This document shows, piece by piece, positions 1 through 8,092 of a stretch of 64,000 bases of DNA; within the stretch, counting starts at the first letter, position 1, and every line of letters starts with the position of its first letter. Location: NCBI RefSeq assembly GCF_022559625.1, contig NZ_CP042288.1, forward strand, positions 1,808,155 through 1,872,154. The letters are read 5' to 3'. Origin of the DNA: Aquisalinus flavus. Its GTDB lineage: Bacteria > Pseudomonadota > Alphaproteobacteria > Caulobacterales > Parvularculaceae. The notes below the pieces were generated by a model. That model worked only from the letters and a program-made list of their open reading frames with translations. It was not told where the DNA came from and made no database searches. The translations under genes and the position numbers were made by a program.

Positions 1-17
1 GGCCCGCTAACTGTATC

Positions 18-108
18 AAAAGGCGCACCTACTGGGTCTCAGCATGCAGCATCTTCAAGAAGTATTCAGGAGAAATTTAAGTCCGACGCTTCTGTTGCCA
101 GGTGCGCC
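18..108 (-). terminator. Possible ssrA 3' trailer structure or terminator
   Basis: A perfect 9-bp inverted repeat links the 3' part of the tmRNA coding piece (AGGTGCGCC at 100-108) with the trailer (GGCGCACCT at 22-30). On the minus strand it is followed by TTTT (21-18). The loop of about 70 nt is long for an intrinsic terminator, so it may instead fold the precursor for processing. Confidence 0.35.
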
Positions 109-402
109 GGGAAACCCCGCCCAGGCCTTGATAAGAGGCGTGGGGCTTTTAAAAGCGAGTTACACGCGCTGCATTACGCTGCGAGTGCGAACTCTTCATC
201 GTAGTTGTCATTTGCAACTATAATAATGGCCCAATAACGGAAGCCATCCGGGCGAAAGCAGAGCCTTTACACGTTCGTCGATCCTATTTCGGCCCCGCCG
301 CAAGACCCGAAATGACTGATGTCTATCAGCTATCAGGTCCTCTGGTGGAGCCGCCGGGTACCGCCCCCGGGTCCGATCCGCTTATTATGAACGCCTTTTA
401 TC
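80..402 (-). ncRNA. ssrA: tmRNA, circularly permuted two-piece form
   Basis: Transfer-messenger RNA for trans-translation of stalled ribosomes. Read on the minus strand, the acceptor piece comes first and ends in CGGCTCCACCA, with the CCA end at 343. An intervening segment (342-297) follows, then the coding piece starts GGGGCCGAAATAGG at 296. The GGGGCCG and CGGCTCC ends form a 7-bp acceptor stem with a G-U third pair, the alanine identity signal. The tag is read from the resume codon GCA at 215 to TAA at 174: ANDNYDEEFALAA. GAACG/CGTTC (272-276 and 389-393) can pair to join the two pieces. This permuted order is known for alphaproteobacteria. The outer ends (about 80 and 402) are estimates, because processing sites cannot be read from the DNA. 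Confidence 0.95.
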
Positions 403-485
403 GCCATAGCCGGTTGCCCGGCAAACACAGATATAGGGGTAAACCGCCGCGATTTGAAGCCATTCCGGCAGAAGAAAACTTCAAT

Positions 486-496
486 ATTGTAACAAT
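486..496. promoter_or_regulatory. Operator-like palindrome ATTGT-A-ACAAT
   Basis: ATTGT and ACAAT form an inverted repeat around one central base, 55 bp before the start codon of the HTH regulator at 552. A dyad in this position would suit autoregulation by that protein. This is inferred from position only. Confidence 0.3.
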
Positions 497-551
497 AGCG
501 CAATAAATGCGCGGTATAACGCTTTATGAAAACCGGGTAAGGTTGAAAAGT

Positions 552-860
552 ATGGAATCTTCAGATTTCAAAAAGTGGCGTAAATCGCTTGATATGTCGC
601 AGAAGGACGCCGCCCACGCGCTTGGGCTGAAGCGACGCATGATCCAGTATTACGAGAAGGGCGAACGCAATGGCGACAAGGTCGTCATCCCCCTGACCGT
701 GCGCCTTGCCTGCTATGCCGTGGCAGAGGGCGTCGAGGACTATCGCGGTCCCCATCGCAAGGTCCACCGCCGCGACAAGGACGAGAAACCGACCAAGGCC
801 GATGTGCCGCTGACCGTTGGCGAGCTGGAAAAGGCCAATGAGGGCGTCGACGGCGACTAG
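552..860 (+). CDS. XRE-family helix-turn-helix regulator
   Basis: Small DNA-binding protein of 102 residues. Residues 5-40 carry an XRE-type helix-turn-helix: a WRKSLDMSQKDAAHALGL stretch followed by KRRMIQYYEKGER. A basic and acidic hydrophilic tail follows. The ATG at 552 is preferred over the upstream in-frame ATG at 507, because the fold starts immediately after it. A small palindrome (486-496) lies in front. The stop overlaps by three bases the stop of the convergent membrane-protein gene. The target is unknown; it may be only its own promoter. Confidence 0.8.
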   Translation: MESSDFKKWRKSLDMSQKDAAHALGLKRRMIQYYEKGERNGDKVVIPLTVRLACYAVAEGVEDYRGPHRKVHRRDKDEKPTKADVPLTVGELEKANEGVDGD

Positions 861-1945
861 CTCGCCAGCACGCCAACAGCACTGACAACCAATGGCAGGA
901 CGGCACACAGGCCCGTCAGCACGACCAGCAGTGGCGCGAGTGGTGCCATCCACTGCTTGCGGAAAAAGGGCTGTGACAGAACACCCGCCAGCAAGAACAC
1001 GCAGAGCGCGATCAGCACCAGCGTGGACAGGCTGAGTGTGCCGGCACCAATCGGCCCGGCCCCTTGGTCGGCAACCACCCAATATGAACAATAAAGCAGC
1101 GCCCCGAGAATGAAGGGCGTCAGACTCATCATCAGACGCAAGAACAGGCCCGGCGCCCGCATGTGGCCGGTCTGATATATCAACAAAGCAGACACAGCGA
1201 TGACGAGTGGCAGCCAGCCGAGGGCCGCCATGCCAAAAGGTCCCGTTCCCGTGGGACTCAGGGCGACATTGCCGATGAGCACCAGGCTGATCACGAGAGC
1301 AACGGGCAGCACGAATTGCGCGGCCCAGATCAGGGCATAGCGCACGGCGCCGATCAGAACGCGCTGGCGGCGGACAAAGGCAGCCAACAGCCCGGCAACC
1401 GCCAGCCCTCCGGCGACGAGCACAATCCCGATGCCCGCCGCTTCCTGCATCTCGATATCGCCTATATCCATGATCGCGAGCGCCGGAATGGTCACCAGGG
1501 CGGCGATGAACGCAAACATCAAAACTGTCACGGGTATTGCGACGAGGCGGGCAAAGACAATCGGCCAGTCAGGCCAAAGGCTGCTCGTCTTGCCGCGTTG
1601 GTCGACGATTCCCGCGGCGAGCGCGACTGCCGGGAGCCAGACGAGGCCCGCGAGCATCACATGACCAAGCCAGACCCAGGTGCCGCACAGGGACCCGATC
1701 GTCAGTGCCGCGATCAGGGATTTCCGCCACCGCCCCTTCCCGCCGAGAAAGAAAAGGGTCGCGGCGACGGCAGCCCCGGCCGCCCAGAACACGATGCCGA
1801 CCCGCTGGTCAGAAGAGGTCGGTGTCGCCTCGGGAAAGAAAACCGACGCTGCCGCAAACAGTACCAGCGCCCCGGCGGCGCTGACCGGCAGCCAGTAGCT
1901 GAAAACTCCCCCCAAGGGTTCGCGCTCTTCCCGCGTGACGAACAT
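857..1945 (-). CDS. Polytopic membrane protein, function unknown
   Basis: Protein of 362 residues made almost entirely of hydrophobic segments. Roughly ten membrane helices can be seen, separated by short polar loops such as GGKGRWRK (about 70-75), the DIGDIEMQE loop (about 155-165) and RRQR. There is no signal peptide and no obvious catalytic motif. The repeated paired-helix pattern resembles DUF4153-like bacterial membrane proteins, but I cannot assign a family with certainty. It is transcribed away from thyA, from which it is separated by a 148-bp divergent promoter region with no motif that I recognise. Confidence 0.7.
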   Translation of the reverse strand: MFVTREEREPLGGVFSYWLPVSAAGALVLFAAASVFFPEATPTSSDQRVGIVFWAAGAAVAATLFFLGGKGRWRKSLIAALTIGSLCGTWVWLGHVMLAGLVWLPAVALAAGIVDQRGKTSSLWPDWPIVFARLVAIPVTVLMFAFIAALVTIPALAIMDIGDIEMQEAAGIGIVLVAGGLAVAGLLAAFVRRQRVLIGAVRYALIWAAQFVLPVALVISLVLIGNVALSPTGTGPFGMAALGWLPLVIAVSALLIYQTGHMRAPGLFLRLMMSLTPFILGALLYCSYWVVADQGAGPIGAGTLSLSTLVLIALCVFLLAGVLSQPFFRKQWMAPLAPLLVVLTGLCAVLPLVVSAVGVLAS

Positions 1946-2093
1946 GTACTCAAAACCCCATTCCAGCGGCGATACTATCGCAGCCGAGGGCGCGCGTCAC
2001 CTGCCCTGGCACATGCCGGATCGGCGCAGCCGCGGGAGAAAATGTGAGAAACTCTCCCTCGCCAAGCGGCGCCGAATCCGCGAGTTTGGCGCC

Positions 2094-2888
2094 ATGCAGC
2101 AATATCTCGACCTTCTTGCCCATGTGCGCGACCACGGCATTGAGCGTGGCGACCGCACCGGCACCGGCACGCGCTCCGTCTTCGGCTATCAGATGCGGTT
2201 CGACCTGTCGGACGGCTTTCCCATGGTCACGACCAAGAAGTTGCATAGCCGGTCCATCGTGCATGAGCTTCTGTGGTTTCTCTCCGGCGAGACCAATATC
2301 GGCTATCTCAAGGACAACAAGGTCACGATCTGGGATGAGTGGGCCGACGAGAATGGCGATCTCGGCCCGGTCTATGGCGCGCAATGGCGGTCCTGGCCCT
2401 CCCATAAAGGTGGCACGATCGACCAGATCGCGTGGCTTCTGGGCGAGATCGGGACCAACCCGAATTCCCGCCGCCTCGTCGTGTCGGCGTGGAACCCGGC
2501 GCAGCTTGACGAGATGGCGCTGGCGCCCTGCCACTGTCTGTTCCAGTTCTATGTCGCCGATGGCAAGCTGTCCTGCCAGCTTTATCAGCGCTCTGCCGAC
2601 ATCTTCCTCGGCGTGCCGTTCAACATCGCCTCCTATGCGCTGCTGACGCATATGATCGCGCAGGTCTGCGGGCTGGAGGCAGGCGATTTCGTCCATACGC
2701 TGGGCGACGCACATCTCTATCTCAACCATCTGGAACAGGCGGATGAGCAGCTGTCGCGCTCGCCGCTGCCCCTGCCCCGGCTGGTACTCAACCCTGACGT
2801 AAAAGACCTGTTCGCCTTCACTTTCGATGATATAAGGATCGAAGGCTATGAGGCGCACCCCTCCATCAAGGCGCCGATTGCCGTTTAG
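2094..2888 (+). CDS. thyA: Thymidylate synthase
   Basis: Makes dTMP from dUMP with 5,10-methylene-THF as both carbon donor and reductant. The protein has 264 residues, the same length as the E. coli enzyme. Visible motifs are RTGTGT (21-26, phosphate-binding Arg21), the NSRR segment (124-127), the nucleophile in PCHC with Cys146, and [17 protein letters not shown], which holds the dUMP-binding Arg, Ser, Asp and Asn. The start at 2094 is chosen because [11 protein letters not shown] is the family N-terminus; the open frame continues upstream to 1935 without similarity. folA follows 41 bp downstream and recycles the dihydrofolate made here. Confidence 0.97.
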   Translation: MQQYLDLLAHVRDHGIERGDRTGTGTRSVFGYQMRFDLSDGFPMVTTKKLHSRSIVHELLWFLSGETNIGYLKDNKVTIWDEWADENGDLGPVYGAQWRSWPSHKGGTIDQIAWLLGEIGTNPNSRRLVVSAWNPAQLDEMALAPCHCLFQFYVADGKLSCQLYQRSADIFLGVPFNIASYALLTHMIAQVCGLEAGDFVHTLGDAHLYLNHLEQADEQLSRSPLPLPRLVLNPDVKDLFAFTFDDIRIEGYEAHPSIKAPIAV

Positions 2889-2929
2889 CTTAGGCAAAAT
2901 AAGCGGACCCGAGGGCAGGAACAGAGCAC

Positions 2930-3457
2930 ATGATCGACAGACAGACGAATATCCGCCTTGCCATCGTCGTGGCCATGGCCCGCAATTACGTGATCGGCAA
3001 GGATGACGGCCTGCCCTGGCAATTGCCCGACGACCTGAAATGGTTCCGCCAGGTGACCATGGGCAAGCCGATCATCATGGGCCGGGTGACGTTCGACTCC
3101 ATCGGCAAGGCGTTGCCGGGGCGGGACAATATCGTCATTAGCCGGAACAATGACTTCCAGGAAGGGAATGTGACCGTCGCCGGCGACATGGAAGACGCGA
3201 TCGCCATCGCCGAGGCCTTCGCCATTGCCCGCGACGTGAACGAGATCGCAATCATCGGCGGAGCGCAGATCTATGCCGAAGCGCTGCCCAATGTCTCGCG
3301 CCTCTATCTGACCGAGATCGACGCGGATATCGAGGGTGACACCTTCTTCCCGACATTTTCCATGGATGAGTGGGACCGGTCGGTGGCGCAGGAGATCACG
3401 TCCGACGACCGCAACCAGTATGCCGCGCGCATGCTGACGCTGGACCGCAAGGCCTGA
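2930..3457 (+). CDS. folA: Dihydrofolate reductase
   Basis: Reduces dihydrofolate to tetrahydrofolate with NADPH. The protein has 175 residues, slightly longer than E. coli FolA because of about eight extra N-terminal residues (MIDRQTNI). The family signature is present: VIGKDDGLPWQLPDDLKWF, with the catalytic acid at Asp35. So are the NADPH-binding segments IIMGRVTFDSI and IIGGAQIY and the C-terminal DTFFP. It follows thyA on the same strand, so the two probably form a folate-recycling operon. It converges with the lysoplasmalogenase gene. Confidence 0.96.
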   Translation: MIDRQTNIRLAIVVAMARNYVIGKDDGLPWQLPDDLKWFRQVTMGKPIIMGRVTFDSIGKALPGRDNIVISRNNDFQEGNVTVAGDMEDAIAIAEAFAIARDVNEIAIIGGAQIYAEALPNVSRLYLTEIDADIEGDTFFPTFSMDEWDRSVAQEITSDDRNQYAARMLTLDRKA

Positions 3458-3466
3458 CGTCCCAAA

Positions 3467-4108
3467 CTATACGGAGGCGGCGAACAAGAGCTGCGCACCG
3501 AAATAGAGCGGCGTGATGATCAGGAAATTGACCGGCGCCGAGGCGACGAAGCGGTCGCGCCCGACCATCATGTCCGACAGGGCGAACATCACCGCGGCCA
3601 GCGGCACGGTCCAGCCGCCCGGCGTGCTCGCGCCAAAGGCAGTGATCACCATGACATTGATGACAGCGGTATAGGCACCGACCTGCGCCTTGAAGTCCGG
3701 CGCCAGCCGGGCGCTGATATAGCGCCAGTATATGAACGTCACCCCCGCCATGATAAGGGCCCCGGGCACCATCGGCATCAGCGACAGCCCGGCGCTGGCA
3801 AAGGCGGCGATATAGACGATATGGCCGAGCAGGAACACGCCGATACCGGCCTTGAACAGCGCCTCGCGGTCACGGATGATCAGGACCACGTCACCGATGA
3901 GGCACAGCACCAGCGCGGCAAGGACGAGACTGCCATAGAGTGAGCCGAACGCGCCCAGCAGTACCGCTTGCGTGACGAACATCAGCGAGGCGAGCGGCTT
4001 GAACGCCCATTGCCCGGCGTGCCAGCCACGCATCTCGGCAATTGTCAGCCCGGCAGCGGCGGCAACGCAGACAAGCGCCGGCCAATAGAGTATCAGGACC
4101 TCAGCCAT
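3467..4108 (-). CDS. YhhN family membrane protein (lysoplasmalogenase-like)
   Basis: Integral membrane protein of 213 residues with about seven to eight helices. It carries the YhhN/TMEM86 family marks: KPLAS (about 37-41), LCLIGDVVLI (about 69-78), GHIVYIAAF, SDMMVGRDRF near the C-terminus, and PLYFGAQ at the end. Characterised family members hydrolyse the vinyl-ether bond of lysoplasmalogens; bacterial substrates are mostly unproven, so the activity here is inference. The start is preceded by a GGGGG tract. It is divergent from the isomerase gene, so the 104-bp gap (4109-4212) probably holds both promoters. Confidence 0.85.
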   Translation of the reverse strand: MAEVLILYWPALVCVAAAAGLTIAEMRGWHAGQWAFKPLASLMFVTQAVLLGAFGSLYGSLVLAALVLCLIGDVVLIIRDREALFKAGIGVFLLGHIVYIAAFASAGLSLMPMVPGALIMAGVTFIYWRYISARLAPDFKAQVGAYTAVINVMVITAFGASTPGGWTVPLAAVMFALSDMMVGRDRFVASAPVNFLIITPLYFGAQLLFAASV

Positions 4109-4212
4109 TTATCCCCCGCGCCCGTTAGTGATCTATGATGCCGGGCTGTTGTTCATCATTGTCTGGCAGAAAGGCATAGGCCATTCTGTGGCACAGGAAA
4201 ATGGAGACGCGC

Positions 4213-5091
4213 ATGAGCGAGACCCGCGACTGGCACTGCTTCGAGATCGCGACCGACGATCACGGAATCGCCCATATCACCCTCAACCGCCCGGAAAAGC
4301 GCAATGCGATGACCCGCGCCTTCTGGGACGAATTGCCCGAAGCGATCCGTATGCTGGACAAGTCCGGCACCGTGCGGGTGATCGTTATCTCATCCACCGG
4401 ACCGCATTTCACCGCCGGGATCGACCTCACCGGCTTTGCCGACATGACCGGCAATCTCGGCGCGGGCGACAGCGACATCCACCGCGAGGCCAATCGCGGG
4501 CTCGATTTCTACGCCATGGCCAGGCGCATGCAGCAGGCCTTCACTGCGCTCGAAGCCGCCCGTGTGCCGGTCATCGCCGCGATCCAGGGCGGCTGTATCG
4601 GCGGCGGTGTCGACATGGTGTCGGCCTGCGACATGCGGTTCTGTACCGAGGACGCCTATTTCACCGTCTACGAGATCAATATCGGCATGACCGCCGATGT
4701 CGGCACCTTCCCGCGCCTGCTCAACCTGTTGCCTGAAGGCGTGGTGCGCGAGCTGTCCTATACCGGCCGCAAGATGGATGCTGAGGAAGCGGCCCGCTAT
4801 GGCCTCGCCAACAAGGTGTACACGGACCACGCCGCTATGATGGACGGCGTGATGGAAATGGCCCGGGAAATCGCCGCCAAGGCACCGATGGCCGTGCATG
4901 GGATCAAGAATATCATCACCCATGCCCGCGACCACAAGACCGACGAGACGCTGGACTATATCGCGCTGTGGAACGCGTCCATGCTGAAACAATCAGAAGT
5001 GATGACGGCTATGATGGTGAAACAGTCCGGCGAGCCGGGCAAGTTCGCGCCACTGCCGCCGCTAAAGAAAGTCTCCGGCGGGGAGGCATGA
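4213..5091 (+). CDS. Delta(3,5)-delta(2,4)-dienoyl-CoA isomerase (crotonase family)
   Basis: Shifts double bonds of 3,5-dienoyl-CoA to the 2,4 position during beta-oxidation of unsaturated fatty acids. The protein has 292 residues with a crotonase fold; the oxyanion-hole segments are FTAGIDL (about 66-72) and GGCIGGGVDMV. Asp134, Glu154 and Asp162 match the spacing (20 and 8 residues) of the three acidic active-site residues of rat ECH1, which sets it apart from a plain enoyl-CoA hydratase. The start at 4213 is preferred to 4201 because GGAG lies six bases before it. Its stop overlaps the start region of the aldehyde dehydrogenase, so the two are translationally coupled. Confidence 0.88.
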   Translation: MSETRDWHCFEIATDDHGIAHITLNRPEKRNAMTRAFWDELPEAIRMLDKSGTVRVIVISSTGPHFTAGIDLTGFADMTGNLGAGDSDIHREANRGLDFYAMARRMQQAFTALEAARVPVIAAIQGGCIGGGVDMVSACDMRFCTEDAYFTVYEINIGMTADVGTFPRLLNLLPEGVVRELSYTGRKMDAEEAARYGLANKVYTDHAAMMDGVMEMAREIAAKAPMAVHGIKNIITHARDHKTDETLDYIALWNASMLKQSEVMTAMMVKQSGEPGKFAPLPPLKKVSGGEA

Positions 5092-6512
5092 TGGAGGCTT
5101 CATCGGATGCCGCCGTCGACCAACTCGACGCGCTGTTTCAGCGCCAGCGCGAAGCGTTCTCCTTTGCCAGCGCACCCTCGATCGCGCAGCGCCGGGAGGC
5201 GCTGAAAAAGCTGGAAAGCCTGATTGCATCGTACAAGGACCGCATCGTCGAGGCGATCAATGCCGATTTCGGCACGCGGTCGTCGGTCGAGACACTCTCG
5301 TCGGAAGTCGCGCTGACGATCACCAACTCCAGGCACATCCGCAAGAATCTCCATCGCTGGGCAAAGACGCGCTCGGTCTGGAACCATTCCTCGATCCCCG
5401 GCAAGACGCAGCTGCAATACCAGCCCAAGGGCGTGGTCGGGATTATCTCGCCATGGAATTATCCGTTCCAGCTGGCCATGGTGCCGCTCATCACCGCGCT
5501 CGCTGCCGGGAACCGTGTGCTGCTCAAGCCATCCGAGATCACGCCGAACACGTCGGACCTCATGAAGCGCCTGCTGGCGGAGATGTTCGACGAGACAGAA
5601 GTTGCCGTGATCACCGGCGGACCGGATGTCGGCGAAGCCTTCTCCGCCCTGCCCTTCGATCATCTGTTCTATACAGGCTCGACCCGGGTCGGGCGGCTGA
5701 TCGCCATGGCTGCGGCGAAAAACCTGACGCCGGTGACGCTGGAGCTCGGCGGCAAATCACCCGCTATCATGCTGCGCGATGCCGACATGGCCAAGTCGGC
5801 CACCACGCTGTCCTTCGGCAAGTTCTACAATGCCGGCCAGACCTGCGTCGCGCCGGATTACCTCTTGGTGCCCGAGGGCAAGGGCAAGGCGTGGGCCGAT
5901 GCCCTGATGGGCGCCGTCGCCGATAGCTTCGAGGACCTTGTCACGGACACGGACTATTCCGGCATCATCTCCGGCCAGCATTACCAGCGCCTGACCGGCA
6001 TGATCGAGGAAGCGCGGCAGGGCGGCGCCACCATCATACAACCGCCCCATGATGCAGAGGCGATGCAGGCCGCCCGCAAGCTGGCGCCGACGATCGTGCT
6101 CAACCCGCCGGAACAGGCCGCGCTCCTCCAGGAGGAAATCTTCGGGCCGATCCTGCCCATTATCGAAAAACCCACGACAGCCGACATGATCGACTACGTC
6201 ACCGCCCGCGATCATCCGCTGGCGCTCTATGTCTATTCAAAGGACAGCCGCGCTGCCGACGAGGTGTTGACGAAGACGACCTCTGGCGGGGTCTGCGTCA
6301 ATGGCACGATACTGCATCTTGCGGTCGAGGACCTGCCCTTTGGCGGGGTCGGCAAATCCGGCTATGGCGCCTATCACGGCGAGCGGGGCTTCAGGGAATT
6401 CTCGCACGAACGCTCGATCTTCCGCCTGCCCGGCTGGCTGCCGGCGGGGCTGCTCGCCCCGCCCTATTCAGGCCTGATGAAGAAGTTCATCAATTGGCAG
6501 ATCGGGAAATAG
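5088..6512 (+). CDS. Aldehyde dehydrogenase, coniferyl-aldehyde dehydrogenase type
   Basis: NAD(P)-dependent oxidation of an aldehyde to the acid; the protein has 474-475 residues. Visible are the Rossmann entry PWNYPFQLAM, the cofactor stretch KPSEITPNTS, FYTGSTRVGR, the general base in LELGGKSP and the nucleophile in GQTCVAPDYLLV. The PDY after the catalytic Cys and the short C-terminus are typical of the coniferyl aldehyde dehydrogenase/CalB branch, and of fatty-aldehyde dehydrogenases related to it. Two ATGs (5088 and 5091) are possible; GGGGAGG just upstream fits 5091 better. It overlaps the isomerase stop, which suggests that it removes aldehydes in lipid breakdown. Confidence 0.9.
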   Translation: MMEASSDAAVDQLDALFQRQREAFSFASAPSIAQRREALKKLESLIASYKDRIVEAINADFGTRSSVETLSSEVALTITNSRHIRKNLHRWAKTRSVWNHSSIPGKTQLQYQPKGVVGIISPWNYPFQLAMVPLITALAAGNRVLLKPSEITPNTSDLMKRLLAEMFDETEVAVITGGPDVGEAFSALPFDHLFYTGSTRVGRLIAMAAAKNLTPVTLELGGKSPAIMLRDADMAKSATTLSFGKFYNAGQTCVAPDYLLVPEGKGKAWADALMGAVADSFEDLVTDTDYSGIISGQHYQRLTGMIEEARQGGATIIQPPHDAEAMQAARKLAPTIVLNPPEQAALLQEEIFGPILPIIEKPTTADMIDYVTARDHPLALYVYSKDSRAADEVLTKTTSGGVCVNGTILHLAVEDLPFGGVGKSGYGAYHGERGFREFSHERSIFRLPGWLPAGLLAPPYSGLMKKFINWQIGK

Positions 6513-6514
6513 GC

Positions 6515-6670
6515 CTAATCCTTGTACTGAGGTGCCACAACGAGCGCGCTTGACTCCTGCTCGAAGGCGGCCTGATCCTTGGCTTCTGCACCGTGTACGG
6601 CGCAATACAGGGCAAAGACGGCAATGCCGAATAAAAGTCGGCCCGAAAGTGTACGAAAATAGCTGAGCAT
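6515..6670 (-). CDS. Small exported or membrane-anchored peptide, unknown
   Basis: Peptide of 51 residues. The start at 6670 is supported by a perfect AGGAGG five bases upstream. Residues 1-28 look like a signal peptide or single anchor: a basic start with two arginines, then LLFGIAVFALYCAVHGAEA, with a possible cleavage site after AEA. The remaining 23 residues are polar (KDQAAFEQESSALVVAPQYKD). It lies just downstream of the convergent aldehyde dehydrogenase, with stops two bases apart. I do not recognise a family. Confidence 0.6.
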   Translation of the reverse strand: MLSYFRTLSGRLLFGIAVFALYCAVHGAEAKDQAAFEQESSALVVAPQYKD

Positions 6671-6748
6671 ATGAACCTCCTGTGACGGAGAAAAATATAC
6701 CTGCAAGCCGATGTATGTCCCTTCCCTGTTCAGGGGAGATGACGCAAA

Positions 6749-8011
6749 TCAGGCCTTGGCGGCGGCCTCATCCGGATTTTCGTCCGTCGCGCGCGGGTCG
6801 ATCTCGAAGACCGCCGGGGCTGCCCCTGCCGGAACCGAGACGAAATCTTCCGTCTTCTCTTCCACCGGCACCGGTTTGCGCTGGGTCAGGCGATACAGCC
6901 CGAAAATGGTGAGCAGCCCATAGACTACAGCATTGTAGAAAAACAGGGACGACGGTCCGAACCCCTTCATCACGAAGGGCGCGATGATTGGCCCCGTCAC
7001 CGCGCCAAAGCCATAAAGCAGCAACAGCCCGCCATTGATCGAGACGAAATCCTCGGCCTCTGCGAAGTCATTGGCATTGGCAACGCCGAGACCATAAAGC
7101 GGCAGGTGGAACATGCCGAGCATCAGGGCAAAGGCGATCAGCAGGTTCTGCGAGTCCGGTCCGAACAGGCTGATCAGCGTGGCTCCCGCCCCGGCCAGGA
7201 ACGCGGTGCCGACGATCACCCGGCGGCGGTCGGTCCGGTCCGACAGCCAGCCAATCGGAAACTGCGCCATCGCGCCGCCGAAAATGATCGCGCTCATGAA
7301 CAGGGCGACCACGCTGACGTCGTAGCCGATATCCTGGATGAAGACCGGCGCCAGCGCCCAGAAGGCGCTGCCCGAGGCGCCCGCCGCGACGACTGCGCCG
7401 CAGGCGAGCGGCGACAGGGTCCACAGTTTGGGAATATTCAACTTGGCCGACTTGATCGGCCTTGGCGCAGCAGCGGTTGTGAGCGCCACCGGCACCAGCG
7501 ACAGGGAGATGAGGATCGAGACGCCGACGAACAGGACGAACCCCGCGGGGTCAGCGACGTTCAGCATGAACTGCCCGGCGGTGACGGCGGTGAAGTCGGC
7601 GATGCGATAGACTGACAGGACGGTGCCACGGTTCTCGTTGGTCGCACGCTCGTTCAGCCAGCTTTCGATGATCATGTGCAGCCCGGCAAAGCAGAACCCG
7701 GCCAGCGCCCGCATGATCAGCCATGAGACCGGCTCCACGAACAGGATATGCGCCAGTGTCGCCGCAGACGCGACCGAGGCGAGCGCGGTGAACGCCCTTA
7801 TGTGGCCGACATTCTTGATGAAACGCGGCGCGTAGCGGCAGCCGAGGATGAAGCCGACGAAATAGGCCGAGGTGAGAAAGCCGATCGCCGACAGCGGAAA
7901 TCCCTCAATATTCGCCCGCAGCGACAGCAGGGTCGATTGCAGCCCATTGGCGCCAAGCAGAATGGCAGCGGCGACCAGCAAGGAGAACACAGAGAGGATG
8001 GCATTTCTCAT
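6749..8011 (-). CDS. MFS transporter, YcaD-like, copy 1
   Basis: Twelve-helix major facilitator protein of 420 residues. The loop after helix 2 carries GCRYAPRFIKNVGHIRAF, and the central loop GWLSDRTDRRRVIV is the MFS motif A equivalent of the second half. FVSINGGLLLLYGFGAVTGPIIAP is typical of the YcaD type. The start at 8011 is favoured by AGGTGG and by agreement with the paralogue just upstream; the longer frame to 8050 has no support. The hydrophilic C-terminal tail is rich in Val, Pro and Glu. The substrate is unknown. Confidence 0.88.
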   Translation of the reverse strand: MRNAILSVFSLLVAAAILLGANGLQSTLLSLRANIEGFPLSAIGFLTSAYFVGFILGCRYAPRFIKNVGHIRAFTALASVASAATLAHILFVEPVSWLIMRALAGFCFAGLHMIIESWLNERATNENRGTVLSVYRIADFTAVTAGQFMLNVADPAGFVLFVGVSILISLSLVPVALTTAAAPRPIKSAKLNIPKLWTLSPLACGAVVAAGASGSAFWALAPVFIQDIGYDVSVVALFMSAIIFGGAMAQFPIGWLSDRTDRRRVIVGTAFLAGAGATLISLFGPDSQNLLIAFALMLGMFHLPLYGLGVANANDFAEAEDFVSINGGLLLLYGFGAVTGPIIAPFVMKGFGPSSLFFYNAVVYGLLTIFGLYRLTQRKPVPVEEKTEDFVSVPAGAAPAVFEIDPRATDENPDEAAAKA

Positions 8012-8092
8012 GGTCCACCTTCTATGCCATGTCGGGCCCGGCGCAACCACCCGGCCATCATGTTTTTATGCAGACCAGCCCCGGTAACACCG

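Noticed and set aside
1163-2047. Plus-strand open frame of 294 codons opposite the membrane protein
   Set aside because: The translation is highly charged and repetitive (many Arg, Gln and Asp), as expected for the reverse of hydrophobic codons.
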